NCBI GenBank assembly: GCA_947463065.1
Contig: CANHSF010000002.1
Location: forward strand, 1 to 48,283
Direction of reading: 5' to 3'
DNA from: Flavobacteriales bacterium
Lineage (GTDB): Bacteria > Bacteroidota > Bacteroidia > Flavobacteriales_D > Sanyastnellaceae
DNA: 48,283 nucleotides
Part shown: piece by piece, positions 35,288 through 44,100 of the stretch
Numbering within the stretch: position 1 is the stretch's first letter
Layout of the letters: the number at the start of each line of letters is the position of its first letter
Position numbers and translations under genes: made by a program
The notes under the pieces: generated by a model
Seen by the model: only the letters and a program-made list of their open reading frames with translations
Database searches by the model: none
Told to the model about the DNA's origin: nothing

Positions 35288-37660
35288 ATGAAAAGTACAT
35301 TCTACCATACATCTGCTGCTGCCCTCATCGTGATGCTTGTGATTGCAACCAAGCCTTTGCTCGGCCAATACAGCATAGGCACATGGCGCGATCATTTGCC
35401 GTACAATGAATTGGTGGATGTTTGTGTCATTGGCGAAACGGTTTATGCAGCTTCGCCGTATGGCATGTTTCGTTACGACAATGTGAGCGGGGAAGTTCAG
35501 CGCATCTCCAAAATCAATTTTTTGAGCGATGTAGGCATCAGTTGCATCGAGTACGATCCAGTAAGTCAGTATGTGGTGGTTGGCTATCAGAATGGCAATT
35601 TGGACCTCATCAACTCTACCAGTGGTATCAATATTCCCGACATCGCGCTGAGCAATATCATCGGTGATAAAAAGATATATGATATCTATCCCCGAGGCGA
35701 TCGACTTTATCTGAGCACCGGATTTGGCGTTGTGGTGATCGACACACCCCGCCGAGAAGTGAAAGAAACGTATTTCATTGGTGAGAACGGAGCCCCAGTC
35801 ACCGTATTTGATGTAGTCATTGCTGAGGATAAAATTTATGCTGCTACTGCCGACGGACTTTTGCGTGCCGAAGTGAGCAATCCCTTTTTGCCCAACTACG
35901 CTAACTGGAATGAAGTGACAGACCTGCCCATGGACACCACCGTCAAACACATCGAGTACTTTCAGGGCTATATTCTGATGGCACAAGGATCTACCGATCG
36001 CGACGTGTTGTATCGCAAACCATTTGCTTCCGACACTTGGGAAACTTTTATTGACTTTGAAGGCCTTCGCTTCAATGAGGTATGGTCCGATGGCGAGTGG
36101 TTTACGGTGAGTTGCAATTTGACCTACTTCTTGTACCACTACGACTTCAACCAAAATTACAATGTACCTATTCACAACGGCTATCAGGTGCACACCAACA
36201 ATTCGGTGGTCGGACGGTATGGAATCATTTGGACGGCAGACAAATTCAATGGCCTACTCTACAAGATGGGTGACAACGAAAAGAATATCATTCCTCAGGG
36301 ACCCGTGTCAGGCGATTCCCGACGATTGGAAGCATTTGACAACAACATTTGGGTTGCACACGGCGGCATCACACCGGACTGGACCAACCAATGGCGCGTT
36401 ACGGGCTTGTCTGGATTTGTCGAAGAGACTTGGCGTCACATCGGCCCTGAGCCATCGGTGATCAATGGACAAAACGAAAGCCCGAACGATCCTGCGGTAT
36501 GCGACATCATGGATGTGGCAGTGAATCCGCTCAACCAAAATGAGCTCGCTCTTGCCTCTTGGGAAGAAGGTTTGGTGATGGTGAATATTGCCAACGAAAC
36601 CGGTGTAGTGACCAATGGAGATCCGGAGGAAGATGGCATTGTACCGGGCGCAGCGCAGCAAAGCTTTGCACCCGGATGGAAAGGCGTCGCAGGTGTGGCC
36701 TACGATGCAGACGGCATACTTTGGGTCACCAACAGCTTTACCGACAAAGCCCTTCACGCGATCGATTTGGGTGGCAATTACCACAGTTTTGATTTATCGC
36801 CGAGTGTAACTGCATCGGATAAAGTTGGCGATATATTGATCGATTACAATGGATTCATTTACATAACGGTCTTCAACAAAGGCTTGCTGGTGTTCAACGA
36901 CAACGGTACATTGGGTTCGACCAGTGACGACAACTTCAAGCTTCTGAGCGACGAAGAAGGCAATGGCGGATTACCCAGTGCCGATGTGCAGTGCATGGAA
37001 GTTGATTTGGATGGTGAAGTATGGGTTGGAACAGCGCAAGGACTGGGTATATTTTACAATTCGGCTGGAATCTTCAGCGAGGACGTATTCGATGCTGAAC
37101 CCATCTTGATCCAGCAGGACGGCAACACCCAAGAGCTCCTCGGCACCGAAAGCATTACATGCATCAAGATTGATGGCAGCAACCGCAAATGGATCGGCAC
37201 CCAAAACAGTGGTGTTTATCTCTTCAGCGATGATGGCTTGCAAGAGATTTATCATTTCACCGAAGACAACAGTCCACTTTACAGTAACACCATTTACGAT
37301 ATTGCAATCAACCACAGCAATGGAGAAGTATTGTTTGCAACTGAGCAAGGTGTGATTGGTTTTTTCTCCACGGCTACCAAATTTTATGAAGACGTTGAAA
37401 ATGCACGTGTATTCCCGAATCCTGTTAGGCCCGATTACACTGGGAACATCACCATCGACGGCTTGGCTTACAACACCAATGTAAAGATTACCGATATCCA
37501 AGGCAATATTGTTTTTGAAACAATCAGCGAGGGCGGTCGCGCCGTTTGGAATGGCAAGCGATTGGATGGAGCACGGCCAGCAACTGGAGTTTATTTGGTG
37601 TTTATCACCAATCCCGATGGATCGGCCGATACCACGCGCAAACTTACCTTCATCCGTTGA
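35288..37660 (+). CDS. porZ: T9SS attachment-complex protein PorZ
   Basis: The 790-residue protein starts at ATG 35288, opening a signal peptide that ends near LLGQ. The mature N-terminus YSIGTWRDHLPYNELVDV and the SKINFLSDVGISCIEYD, NGNLDLINS and LYLSTGFGVVVID stretches match the PorZ propeller family as I know it. Two beta-propellers (about 25-690) precede a C-terminal T9SS-type domain (about 705-790, RVFPNPVRPDYTG). In Porphyromonas PorZ sits on the cell surface with PorU, PorV and PorQ and supplies the lipopolysaccharide to which cargo is attached after sorting-domain cleavage. With sprA it is the second T9SS component in the window. Its stop codon abuts the folC stop directly. porU is not visible here. 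Confidence 0.9.
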   Translation: MKSTFYHTSAAALIVMLVIATKPLLGQYSIGTWRDHLPYNELVDVCVIGETVYAASPYGMFRYDNVSGEVQRISKINFLSDVGISCIEYDPVSQYVVVGYQNGNLDLINSTSGINIPDIALSNIIGDKKIYDIYPRGDRLYLSTGFGVVVIDTPRREVKETYFIGENGAPVTVFDVVIAEDKIYAATADGLLRAEVSNPFLPNYANWNEVTDLPMDTTVKHIEYFQGYILMAQGSTDRDVLYRKPFASDTWETFIDFEGLRFNEVWSDGEWFTVSCNLTYFLYHYDFNQNYNVPIHNGYQVHTNNSVVGRYGIIWTADKFNGLLYKMGDNEKNIIPQGPVSGDSRRLEAFDNNIWVAHGGITPDWTNQWRVTGLSGFVEETWRHIGPEPSVINGQNESPNDPAVCDIMDVAVNPLNQNELALASWEEGLVMVNIANETGVVTNGDPEEDGIVPGAAQQSFAPGWKGVAGVAYDADGILWVTNSFTDKALHAIDLGGNYHSFDLSPSVTASDKVGDILIDYNGFIYITVFNKGLLVFNDNGTLGSTSDDNFKLLSDEEGNGGLPSADVQCMEVDLDGEVWVGTAQGLGIFYNSAGIFSEDVFDAEPILIQQDGNTQELLGTESITCIKIDGSNRKWIGTQNSGVYLFSDDGLQEIYHFTEDNSPLYSNTIYDIAINHSNGEVLFATEQGVIGFFSTATKFYEDVENARVFPNPVRPDYTGNITIDGLAYNTNVKITDIQGNIVFETISEGGRAVWNGKRLDGARPATGVYLVFITNPDGSADTTRKLTFIR

Positions 37661-38881
37661 TCACAAGACTTCGGCAACAGTAAACACCGAACCCCCGACA
37701 AAGATCATGTCATCGTGTTGAGCAGCTTGGCGGGCTGCTTCAAATGCCATTGGCACAGATGCATATGCATTGCCCATCAAGCCATATTGCGCAGCGGATT
37801 GTAGCAGTCGTTCCGCATCCAAACCGCGAGGAATATTGGCCTTGCAGAAGTAGTATTGAGCGTGCGCTGGGAGAAGTTTAAGCACCAAGCTCACATCCTT
37901 GTCGGCCACCATCCCCAGCACCACATGCAATCGGCTGAAGGACTGTCGGCTCAATTGCTGAACCACCCATCGGACACCGTCCTCATTGTGTGCAACATCA
38001 GCCACGACCAACGGATCGGTCCCCAAGATCTGCCATCTTCCCAACAATCCCGTTTGATCGATGACCTGTTCGATACCGCTTTGAACGTGGGCATCGGGCA
38101 AAACAAATCCGACATCACGGAGCACTTCGATCGTTTTTCCGACTGTTTGAAAATTTTGTTGCTGATACAAACCGGTCAGTGGGCAACTGCGAAAAAGATG
38201 GAGCAGTGATGCATCGGCTTGATAAAAACGCGCATTCATGGCTTGCGCCTTTTGGAGCATTACCTGGAGCGCATCTGGCAGCATCGGCCCCAACACCACG
38301 GGCACATTGTTTTTGATGATTCCGGCCTTTTCATGTGCAATCTCCGAGATGGTATTGCCCAACAGATTCATATGGTCCAACGACACATTGGTGATGACAC
38401 TGACTACAGGTTGAACAACATTGGTGCTATCGAGTCTACCACCCAAGCCTGTTTCGATGACGGCCAAATCGACACCTTTCTTTTTGAAATAATCGAAGCA
38501 CAAGGCGACAGTTATTTCGAAAAACGAAGGCTTTATTTCAGACCAGAACAATTTGTTCTTTTCCACAAAATCCACAACATCTGCTTCGCCGATCATCTCG
38601 CCATTGACCCGAATGCGCTCACGAAAATCCTTCAAATGCGGTGAGGTGTACAGGCCGACTTTGTAGCCATTGGATTGTAAAATGGAGGCCAACAAATGAG
38701 ACGTTGAGCCCTTGCCGTTGGTTCCGGCCACATGTATGCATTGGAGACCGATATGCGGATTGCCCACCGCGTTGAGCAGTGCGACGGTATTGTCCAATCC
38801 CGGTTTGTATGCCGCGGGGCCCACCCGATGAAACATGGGGAGCTGTTCATACAGGAAATGAAGCGTATCGGTGTAGTTCAC
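37661..38881 (-). CDS. folC: Bifunctional folylpolyglutamate synthase/dihydrofolate synthase
   Basis: The 406-residue ATP-dependent ligase adds glutamate to dihydropteroate and to folates. The P-loop G53-TNGKGS lies in HVAGTNGKGST, followed by YTSPHLKDFRERI, ETGLGGRLDSTN and 'TNVSLDHMNLLG'. The C-terminal glutamate-ligase domain (about 285-406) begins near GRWQILG and contains DVAHNEDG. The start is GTG at 38881, 3 bases after the tonB stop; the N-terminus from this codon aligns with other Bacteroidota FolC proteins (a QLPMFHR motif near residue 13-19), so a later ATG would truncate it. It is last in the exbB-exbD-tonB-folC operon. Confidence 0.94.
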   Translation of the reverse strand: MNYTDTLHFLYEQLPMFHRVGPAAYKPGLDNTVALLNAVGNPHIGLQCIHVAGTNGKGSTSHLLASILQSNGYKVGLYTSPHLKDFRERIRVNGEMIGEADVVDFVEKNKLFWSEIKPSFFEITVALCFDYFKKKGVDLAVIETGLGGRLDSTNVVQPVVSVITNVSLDHMNLLGNTISEIAHEKAGIIKNNVPVVLGPMLPDALQVMLQKAQAMNARFYQADASLLHLFRSCPLTGLYQQQNFQTVGKTIEVLRDVGFVLPDAHVQSGIEQVIDQTGLLGRWQILGTDPLVVADVAHNEDGVRWVVQQLSRQSFSRLHVVLGMVADKDVSLVLKLLPAHAQYYFCKANIPRGLDAERLLQSAAQYGLMGNAYASVPMAFEAARQAAQHDDMIFVGGSVFTVAEVL

Positions 38882-38884
38882 GAG

Positions 38885-39721
38885 TTATTTTCCGAGAACA
38901 AATTCGAAGGTGATATACCCGGTTTGTTCAATCTTATCGGCCGATTCAAACTTGGCCTCTTTGGCTGCGCTAACGGCCAAGTCATAGAGGCGGGCATCAA
39001 TCGCGCTGGACTTGGAAGGATCTGCCACCGCTTTGGTCACCACTCCTTGTGCATTTACCCATATCCGGACAACTACTTTTCCCTCGGCTGGAGCAGTTCT
39101 ATTTTTAATATAAGTGGTATTGATCCCGCGACCACCGAGTTGAAAATCGGAAACACCTTTTCCATGGCCACCACCTTTTCCATCGCCTTTTCCGCCGCCT
39201 TCACCCCCACCTTCACCGGGGCTTCCGTCTTGATTGAAGATACCTTTTTTGTCAATGGCCCCATCCTCAACGCCTTGTTTGCCATTCCCTGATGTATTTC
39301 CTTTTCCCGACTTATTGGCCTTATTCATGAGGTCGTTGAGGCGTTCTTGTTGTTTTTGAGCCTCGGTTTTTTCGGCCGGTTTAGAATTGAGTTTTGGATT
39401 AGGGTTTTTGGTGGTTTGCTTATCGTTGTTGACCGTTGGCGCCGGCGCGTTGGTATTATCTGCAATAGCGGCATCGTCCACGACTTGATCGCTAGATGTC
39501 AATGGAGCTTCGGCAGCTTCCTCAAAGCTTTCGCCCCAGCCATCAATGCTATTTCCTAAGCCAGCCAATTCTATGCTTTGGTATGGACCACCGTTCATTC
39601 CTCCGTTGCCGCCGCCACCACCACCTGCGCAATGGCGCAAATTGATGAGCAATAGCACAAGCAAGGCGTGAAAGAGTGCAGTACCTGCTAGAGAGATATT
39701 TCTGTCTTTGGCCGTTGTCAT
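38885..39721 (-). CDS. TonB-family energy transducer
   Basis: The 278-residue protein has one N-terminal membrane segment (about 9-28, ALFHALLVLLLINL). A low-complexity periplasmic region follows, with a run of Gly after the membrane segment, a Lys/Gln/Glu helix (about 115-135) and a second Gly-Lys-rich stretch (about 170-195). The C-terminal TonB domain (about 200-278) reads NRTAPAEGKVVVRIWVN...VTKAV and ends YITFEFVLGK. TonB couples the inner-membrane proton gradient to outer-membrane receptors. The spacer is Gly-rich where many TonB proteins have Pro-Lys/Pro-Glu. The ATG at 39721 lies 7 bases after the exbD stop; a longer in-frame start overlaps exbD and is not preferred. Confidence 0.87.
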   Translation of the reverse strand: MTTAKDRNISLAGTALFHALLVLLLINLRHCAGGGGGGNGGMNGGPYQSIELAGLGNSIDGWGESFEEAAEAPLTSSDQVVDDAAIADNTNAPAPTVNNDKQTTKNPNPKLNSKPAEKTEAQKQQERLNDLMNKANKSGKGNTSGNGKQGVEDGAIDKKGIFNQDGSPGEGGGEGGGKGDGKGGGHGKGVSDFQLGGRGINTTYIKNRTAPAEGKVVVRIWVNAQGVVTKAVADPSKSSAIDARLYDLAVSAAKEAKFESADKIEQTGYITFEFVLGK

Positions 39722-39728
39722 TATTCGA

Positions 39729-40133
39729 TTATTGTTCAACTTTTGGTTTGGTGGCCACAAAAGGTTCCCAAGCGTTGGATCTCAGTACAGCTAACAATTC
39801 AATTGTTTCACCGGTTGGGACGTCCCGATCAATATTTAGAATAATTTTTTTATCGGGGATATTTCCCATTATGGCTTTGAGGCGTCTTTCGACTTCGGGA
39901 GCGCCCCCATCGATGATATCGCTATTGATCATGTAGACCAAGTCTTTGGTCACCGTCACCGTCGTCGTGCTGGTGGTTGGGGTTCCATTGGCCACTTTGG
40001 GCAGGTTGACTTGTTCACCATTCACTGCCATGGTGCTGGCGATGATGAAGAAAATCAACAACATGAAGATGATGTCGGACAGCGCCGACATACCGCCTTC
40101 GATGTGTACTTTATTTCTGCGACCGAAATTCAT
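39729..40133 (-). CDS. exbD: ExbD/TolR family biopolymer transporter
   Basis: The 134-residue protein has one membrane helix (about 16-36, MSALSDIIFMLLIFFII) with the conserved protonatable D20, and a periplasmic domain (about 45-134) with 'VYMINSDIIDGG' and DKKIILNIDRDVPTG. ExbD forms the proton channel with ExbB and passes energy to TonB. It lies 8 bases after exbB and 7 bases before tonB. TolR assignment is possible by sequence, but the neighbouring TonB and the absence of tolA/pal favour ExbD. Confidence 0.9.
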   Translation of the reverse strand: MNFGRRNKVHIEGGMSALSDIIFMLLIFFIIASTMAVNGEQVNLPKVANGTPTTSTTTVTVTKDLVYMINSDIIDGGAPEVERRLKAIMGNIPDKKIILNIDRDVPTGETIELLAVLRSNAWEPFVATKPKVEQ

Positions 40134-40141
40134 GCTGGCAA

Positions 40142-40855
40142 TTAGTTAGTGGGTTGTTCAAGAATATCCATGAATTCAACGGCATTGCTTTCCATTTTAT
40201 TGACCACCTTTCCGATGCGTGTAACCAATGTGTTGTAGCCCACATAGGCGATAATGAAAACAATAAGACCCACCGCAGAGGAAATCATTTTGAGATAAAG
40301 ACCCTCGGATACCGTTCCAATCTGCAGGCTGCCTGCCTCGGCGATGTCGCGGAAGATGGTAATTACACCGAATACAGTACCCAAGAATCCGAATACCGGA
40401 GCGATACCCGCGATCGTTGCGAGGATATTGACATTGCGTTCCAATTTGGCGGTCTCGAGTTTACCTACATTTTCAATGGCCTTTTTGATTTCATCTACCG
40501 GTTTGCCAATTCTCGATACACCTTTTTCGATCATCCGAGCCACGGGCGTCTGCGATGTACCGCAGAGGTTGCGTGCGCTATCGAGTTTACCTTGTGAGAT
40601 GTATTCTTTGATTTTTGCCATGAAATTGGCTTCCTCTTTGTCTGCCTTTCCCACGGTAAGCGAGCGTTCGATGATGATGTACACGGCAACAACGCTCATG
40701 ATCAATTGAGGAAAATAGATATACCAACCCTTGATCAATTGGTCCATGATATCAAAATTGCCTACAGGAGCTTTCGCGGGATTTGGCACCAAACCACCGG
40801 CTGCCTCATTGAGTCCGTTGGTCACACCCTCTTGAATGAAAAAAAGCAAATCCAT
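40142..40855 (-). CDS. exbB: ExbB/TolQ/MotA family proton channel protein
   Basis: The 237-residue protein has three membrane helices: about 45-65 (FPQLIMSVVAVYIII), about 140-165 (NILATIAGIAPVFGFLGTVFG) and about 185-210 (SSAVGLIVFIIAYVG), with the family motif GIAPVFGFLGTVFG and GLYLKMISSAVGL. It forms the stator with ExbD. The start chosen is ATG 40855 (MDLLFFIQEG); an in-frame upstream ATG adds 19 unrelated residues. It is first in the exbB-exbD-tonB-folC operon. A dyad-symmetric element lies 43-65 bases upstream. Confidence 0.9.
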   Translation of the reverse strand: MDLLFFIQEGVTNGLNEAAGGLVPNPAKAPVGNFDIMDQLIKGWYIYFPQLIMSVVAVYIIIERSLTVGKADKEEANFMAKIKEYISQGKLDSARNLCGTSQTPVARMIEKGVSRIGKPVDEIKKAIENVGKLETAKLERNVNILATIAGIAPVFGFLGTVFGVITIFRDIAEAGSLQIGTVSEGLYLKMISSAVGLIVFIIAYVGYNTLVTRIGKVVNKMESNAVEFMDILEQPTN

Positions 40856-40897
40856 GTTGTCGATCGTTATAAATGAAGTGAATATTGGTTTATGTAC

Positions 40898-40920
40898 TGC
40901 CCTTGGGTTCAATTAGGGCA
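40898..40920. promoter_or_regulatory. Dyad element upstream of exbB
   Basis: tgccct (40898-40903) and agggca (40915-40920) form a perfect 6-bp inverted repeat with an 11-base spacer. Position in the exbB upstream region suggests a transcription factor site, but the regulator is unknown and the spacing does not match a Fur box. Confidence 0.3.
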
Positions 40921-41134
40921 ACGCTAAAATTGGAATAGAATTGCATCTTAAATGTGGGGTTCCAAAAACTTATCCAACATCAGACGTTCATTGAAGACGC
41001 ATAGATCCACTCGCTCATGTGCAAGACCATGCAATAGTGTATCCTCTGCAGCGGGCCATACATCGCCACATTGGTACTCCCTTTACACCGCAAAATACAA
41101 CGGTGCATTTCTGTACGCAACAGGAGCAAAAACA

Positions 41135-41158
41135 AAGGGCCGCTCAAGAGCGGCCCTT
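41135..41158 (-). terminator. Terminator of the 1627-residue adhesin gene
   Basis: An 11-bp GC-rich perfect stem (41135-41145 with 41148-41158) is followed on the minus strand by TTGTTTTT. It lies 23 bases after the stop at 41182. Confidence 0.88.
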
Positions 41159-41181
41159 CGGTATATGCAAAGCATACGAGA

Positions 41182-44100
41182 TTATCGTAGAGTCACAATT
41201 TTTTTGGTAGCAAACACGCGGTTGTTGTCCGACAAGACCACTGTGTAAACACCTTTCACCAAGTTGGCGATATTGAAGCTTTGTGCATTCGCACCCGCAA
41301 GAGGCATTACCTTTTCGGTGCGCACCAAGCGTCCTGCCGCATCGTAAACCCGCGCTTGGAGATCGTTGGATGTCAACTGACCGCCCAGCCAAATCCAATC
41401 ACCTTGTTGGGTAATGCTCACTGCACTGTTTGATCCATCTTCCATCAAGCCCACAGTACCCACTGTAATTTGGATTTCTTCAGCGCATGAACAAGCCCCA
41501 TCTAGCACCTGCAATTGCGCAGTGTAAACTCCAGGCTCATCAAAAGCCAAGATAACTTGAGGACCTGCATATTGCACTCCGTTGATGGTCCAGACATAAC
41601 TCAATTGATTATCGCCTTGAGCATTCAGCTCGACAGCTTCGCCCACTTCAACTTGAAGTTGATTGGCCGTCCAAGCGTAATTGAAAGCCACTGCAGGGTA
41701 CAAGTCCACCGACTCGGAGTACGTATCGCAAGTAGTGTAAATTCCGATCTCATAGCGGCCTGCGGGCAAAAACTCTTCGATGAATTGGTCGCCTTCCACT
41801 GTGCCTTCGCGCACGATTGCTCCATTGGCATCCACCACCACATAAGCGAACCAATCGGTGTTGTTCACACGATAGCTGATCACCCCGTCGTTGCCTCCGC
41901 AAGTGGCCTTCACTGCAATTTCTTGCTCCACAATCACCGGCATCGGTTCTTCGACAACGATCGTTTGTTCATTGACACCGCAGCCTTCCGCACCGTTGCT
42001 GATGGACAAGGTATAAGCACCTGGGCTCAAGTGATCAAAACTCACAGAACCATTGGCCGAGTAGACCTCTTGCTCTGCGGTCAAGGTTACATTCCACATG
42101 CCATCCGGCGTGGTCACATCGATAACGCCATTGCTAGCGCCTGCGCAGGTTGCGGGCGTAGTGATGACCGTAGCAGGCACTTGTCCGTGAATCACAAAAC
42201 GTTGGCCTTCGAAAGGAGCGTTGAGTTGGATGGACATCGATTGACCTTGAACGATATTGATGCGTTGACCGGTGATGATATCCTCCAGCACCAAGCAAGC
42301 ACCTACGGGCAGGAGTTGATCCTCAGCAATCGCAATGGTATATGCACCCGCTGTTGGCATTTTGGCATATACTGGAATAGACAATTCTTGATTGTAAGGG
42401 CGGCTATCCAAGCTTAGAGGCAGATCAGCGAGCCCCATCAAAGCCAATTGCACCGCTTCAGGCTCTGGGCTTGTTAGGTGAATAACATCAAAATCATCGT
42501 AGGTAGCAGTAGCCGCATCGGTTAATGCCACCATTACTTCGTCTTGGCGGCCATCTTTGGTCAATTGTATCGCAAAGAAATGCGCATCTTCTTCGGCACG
42601 TTCGAAAACCGCTCCTGTTGCAGTCTTGTGTGTTTCCAGATAATTCAAACTTTGGCCGGCAGTATTGACTTTGACAAGGAAAGACTGGCTATGGGGAATG
42701 TAGCGCGAAGCCGTACCGGTGTTGTTGGCGGCATTGCGGAATCTATAACTGCTGGTGTTCCAGTCGTAAACGTAATACACTTTAGGACCAGAGAGGCTAG
42801 AAGACACCAAGTTCCAATCCACTTCACTTGGATAAGGATTGGTCATCAAGTTCCAACCGTCGTGCAACAAACCGCCAGTAGTGATGGAGTAGCTCAAGCT
42901 CTGGTTAATAGCACCGGAGCGAATTAAGCCGGTCATGTCGATGTTTTGCTGAGCACCTTGCATCCACACAAAATAACCGCGATCCACTTCCAAAGGCGTT
43001 GTCACATTGGCCACACCTTGGTAACCAATATTGGATACGCCAATGGTTGATTCATTGTACAATTGGATGTTGTTGAACGAACTGGAGGGGAAGTCGGCAC
43101 CGGTAAACCCGGTGGTAATGATGTCATCGTTCCAATCCGCCACTGTTTGATTTTGGATAGGACAACCGAGGTTGACATAGGCCCCATAGAACCACGGAAT
43201 AGATGGGATATGGCGTTGCAAAATCACGTTGTTTATCACCGATGATTGTGCACTAATGGCGCCGATAGATGCCGATCCGCTGCTATTGGAAATAAGCGTC
43301 AATTTTGCGTTGGCGTTGAGCGTGCCTTCTTGAGGAGATACCACACCTCTTGCAGCGACGTTGGCTACACAGGTCACCGTGCTGCCATCGTTATCAATTC
43401 TCAAATTATTGAAGGTCGTTGTTTGCGCTCCAAGAATGGATTGCGCAACATTGCCTTTGAAGGTTACGGTGCCTGTACCAGAGGTATAGGTGCCATCGTT
43501 GATCCATTGACCAAATACCTTCATATTGCCCGAACCTTCGACCACAGTTGCACCGGGTTCAATGGTGACGTCTTGGCAAATCCAAGTTCCACTATTGGAA
43601 ACAGTATGACCGGGTTGCACACGGAATCTTGAATATCGACCTGGGAAGGCCGGTTCTGTGGTACCCACGGGCTGCTTGCTCCATAAAGTGGCCGAAGAAG
43701 GAGCGCCGTTGGTTTGGCTGTACCACAATTGGCGACAGCCCTTTTGCGCAACACTGATATCATCAATGCTCAATTTGTCGGCTTGGCTTGTGGTGTATCT
43801 GAAACGAATGCCGAAGTTTTTGATTTCGCCGTATGTGGCGTCGATGCCAGTTCCCGCCGAAACCAGGCCATCGAAATCGCCATTGGGGTCAACGCGCAAG
43901 GTCCATGTTCCGTTGTCCGCTAAGACTACCTCAACACCAACTTTTGTTCCGCCATTGAGGTTGTTGAGCCATTCGTAGGTACTGCCCACGATAAGCGAAG
44001 CATAGGTGTTATCGGTTACACGGTACAAACGGATGAATTCGTCTGTGCCACTTGTGGGAGCCGCATTTTGGTCGATCACCACTGCGTAGCCATCCACGGT

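Larger units (their letters stand above)
40856..41181. other. Intergenic stretch upstream of the exbB operon
   Basis: It holds the dyad at 40898-40920, probably the exbB promoter, and the terminator of the next minus-strand gene at 41135-41158. A plus-strand ORF (40952-41248) shows no family feature. No RNA gene was recognised. Confidence 0.5.

Noticed and set aside
35216-36193. 325-codon minus-strand ORF inside porZ and its upstream region
   Set aside because: It is a shadow of porZ with no family features; porZ is secure.
41515-42417. 300-codon plus-strand ORF inside the 1627-residue adhesin gene
   Set aside because: It is a shadow; His/Asp-rich sequence mirrors the adhesin codons and there is no independent start signal.
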